Source: Flavobacterium palustre (GTDB lineage: Bacteria; Bacteroidota; Bacteroidia; Flavobacteriales; Flavobacteriaceae). From it: DNA of 64,000 nucleotides. Shown piece by piece: positions 63,981-64,000 of the stretch. Location: the NCBI RefSeq assembly GCF_014639535.1, contig NZ_BMGA01000001.1:1054001-1118000 (forward strand). The letters run 5' to 3'. A program made the position numbers and the translations under genes. The first letter of the stretch is position 1. Every line of letters starts with the position of its first letter. Below the pieces are notes generated by a model. That model ran no database searches, was not told where the DNA came from, and saw only the letters and a list, made by a program, of their open reading frames with translations.

Positions 63981-64000
63981 ATGTTGAAGATTTTAATTAT
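63981..64000 (+). CDS. Possible start of a gene that continues past the window
   Basis: An ATG at 63981 opens a frame reading MLKILI at the window edge. It is too short to identify. Confidence 0.25.

Overview
The window is AT-rich chromosomal DNA from a member of the Bacteroidota, most likely a Flavobacterium or close relative. The support is direct. Many intergenic gaps carry the Bacteroidota vegetative promoter (-7 box TAnnTTTG, sometimes with a TTG/TTTG box 17-22 nt upstream). There is a SusC/SusD-type polysaccharide utilization locus (PUL), a large amylase with a type IX secretion (T9SS) C-terminal sorting domain, a hybrid two-component regulator, and B-type succinate dehydrogenase with a single membrane anchor. 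Most of the window is conserved housekeeping sequence. I see no phage, insertion sequence, CRISPR array or conjugative module.

Layout. 1-8.5 kb: tail of a tryptophan 2,3-dioxygenase-like gene, an M23 lipoprotein, pgi, a small membrane protein, an RlpA-like protein, a CYTH protein, DNA polymerase IV, a BI-1/YccA protein and an orphan histidine kinase. 8.5-28.1 kb: an alpha-glucan PUL, all on the minus strand. It reads susC, susD, susE, a T9SS GH13 amylase, an FN3 lipoprotein, a neopullulanase-like GH13, a formylglycine-generating-enzyme-like lipoprotein, then a hybrid two-component regulator (HTCS) and a GH31 alpha-glucosidase. 28.8-36.8 kb: thiL, a DinB-like protein with a WYL regulator, lepA, dusB, a small membrane protein, an FtsX-type permease and rbfA. 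37-45.6 kb: an AddA-like helicase-nuclease, an OmpA protein with calcium-type repeats, an AddB-like nuclease, a small membrane protein and an ABC ATPase. 45.6-56.4 kb: alpha/beta hydrolase, Xaa-Pro aminopeptidase, HMG-CoA synthase-like protein, sdhCAB, an omega-amidase, an Ig-like lipoprotein and methylmalonyl-CoA epimerase. 56.5-64 kb: a CAU tRNA, a small protein with a PID-type C-terminus, ribE, pdxA, DUF177-rpmF, fabH-accB-accC and a tandem pair of small PepSY-like secreted proteins.

How the PUL should work (inference from families): the FN3 lipoprotein, SusD and SusE bind glucan at the surface; the T9SS amylase cuts it outside; SusC imports oligosaccharides; the neopullulanase-like GH13 and the GH31 enzyme finish them in the periplasm; the HTCS senses a product and activates transcription. 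The FGE-like lipoprotein is the part that does not fit.

The best leads are: the FGE-like lipoprotein with an intact catalytic cysteine pair inside a glucan PUL that has no sulfatase; a short exported protein ending in a PID-type sorting motif; a perfect TGACAA-N4-TTGTCA palindrome beside a WYL-regulator/DinB pair; a 27-bp perfect inverted repeat; an M23 peptidase whose HxH motif reads HxC; and a decayed third copy behind the PepSY-like pair. None is an obviously new multi-gene system.
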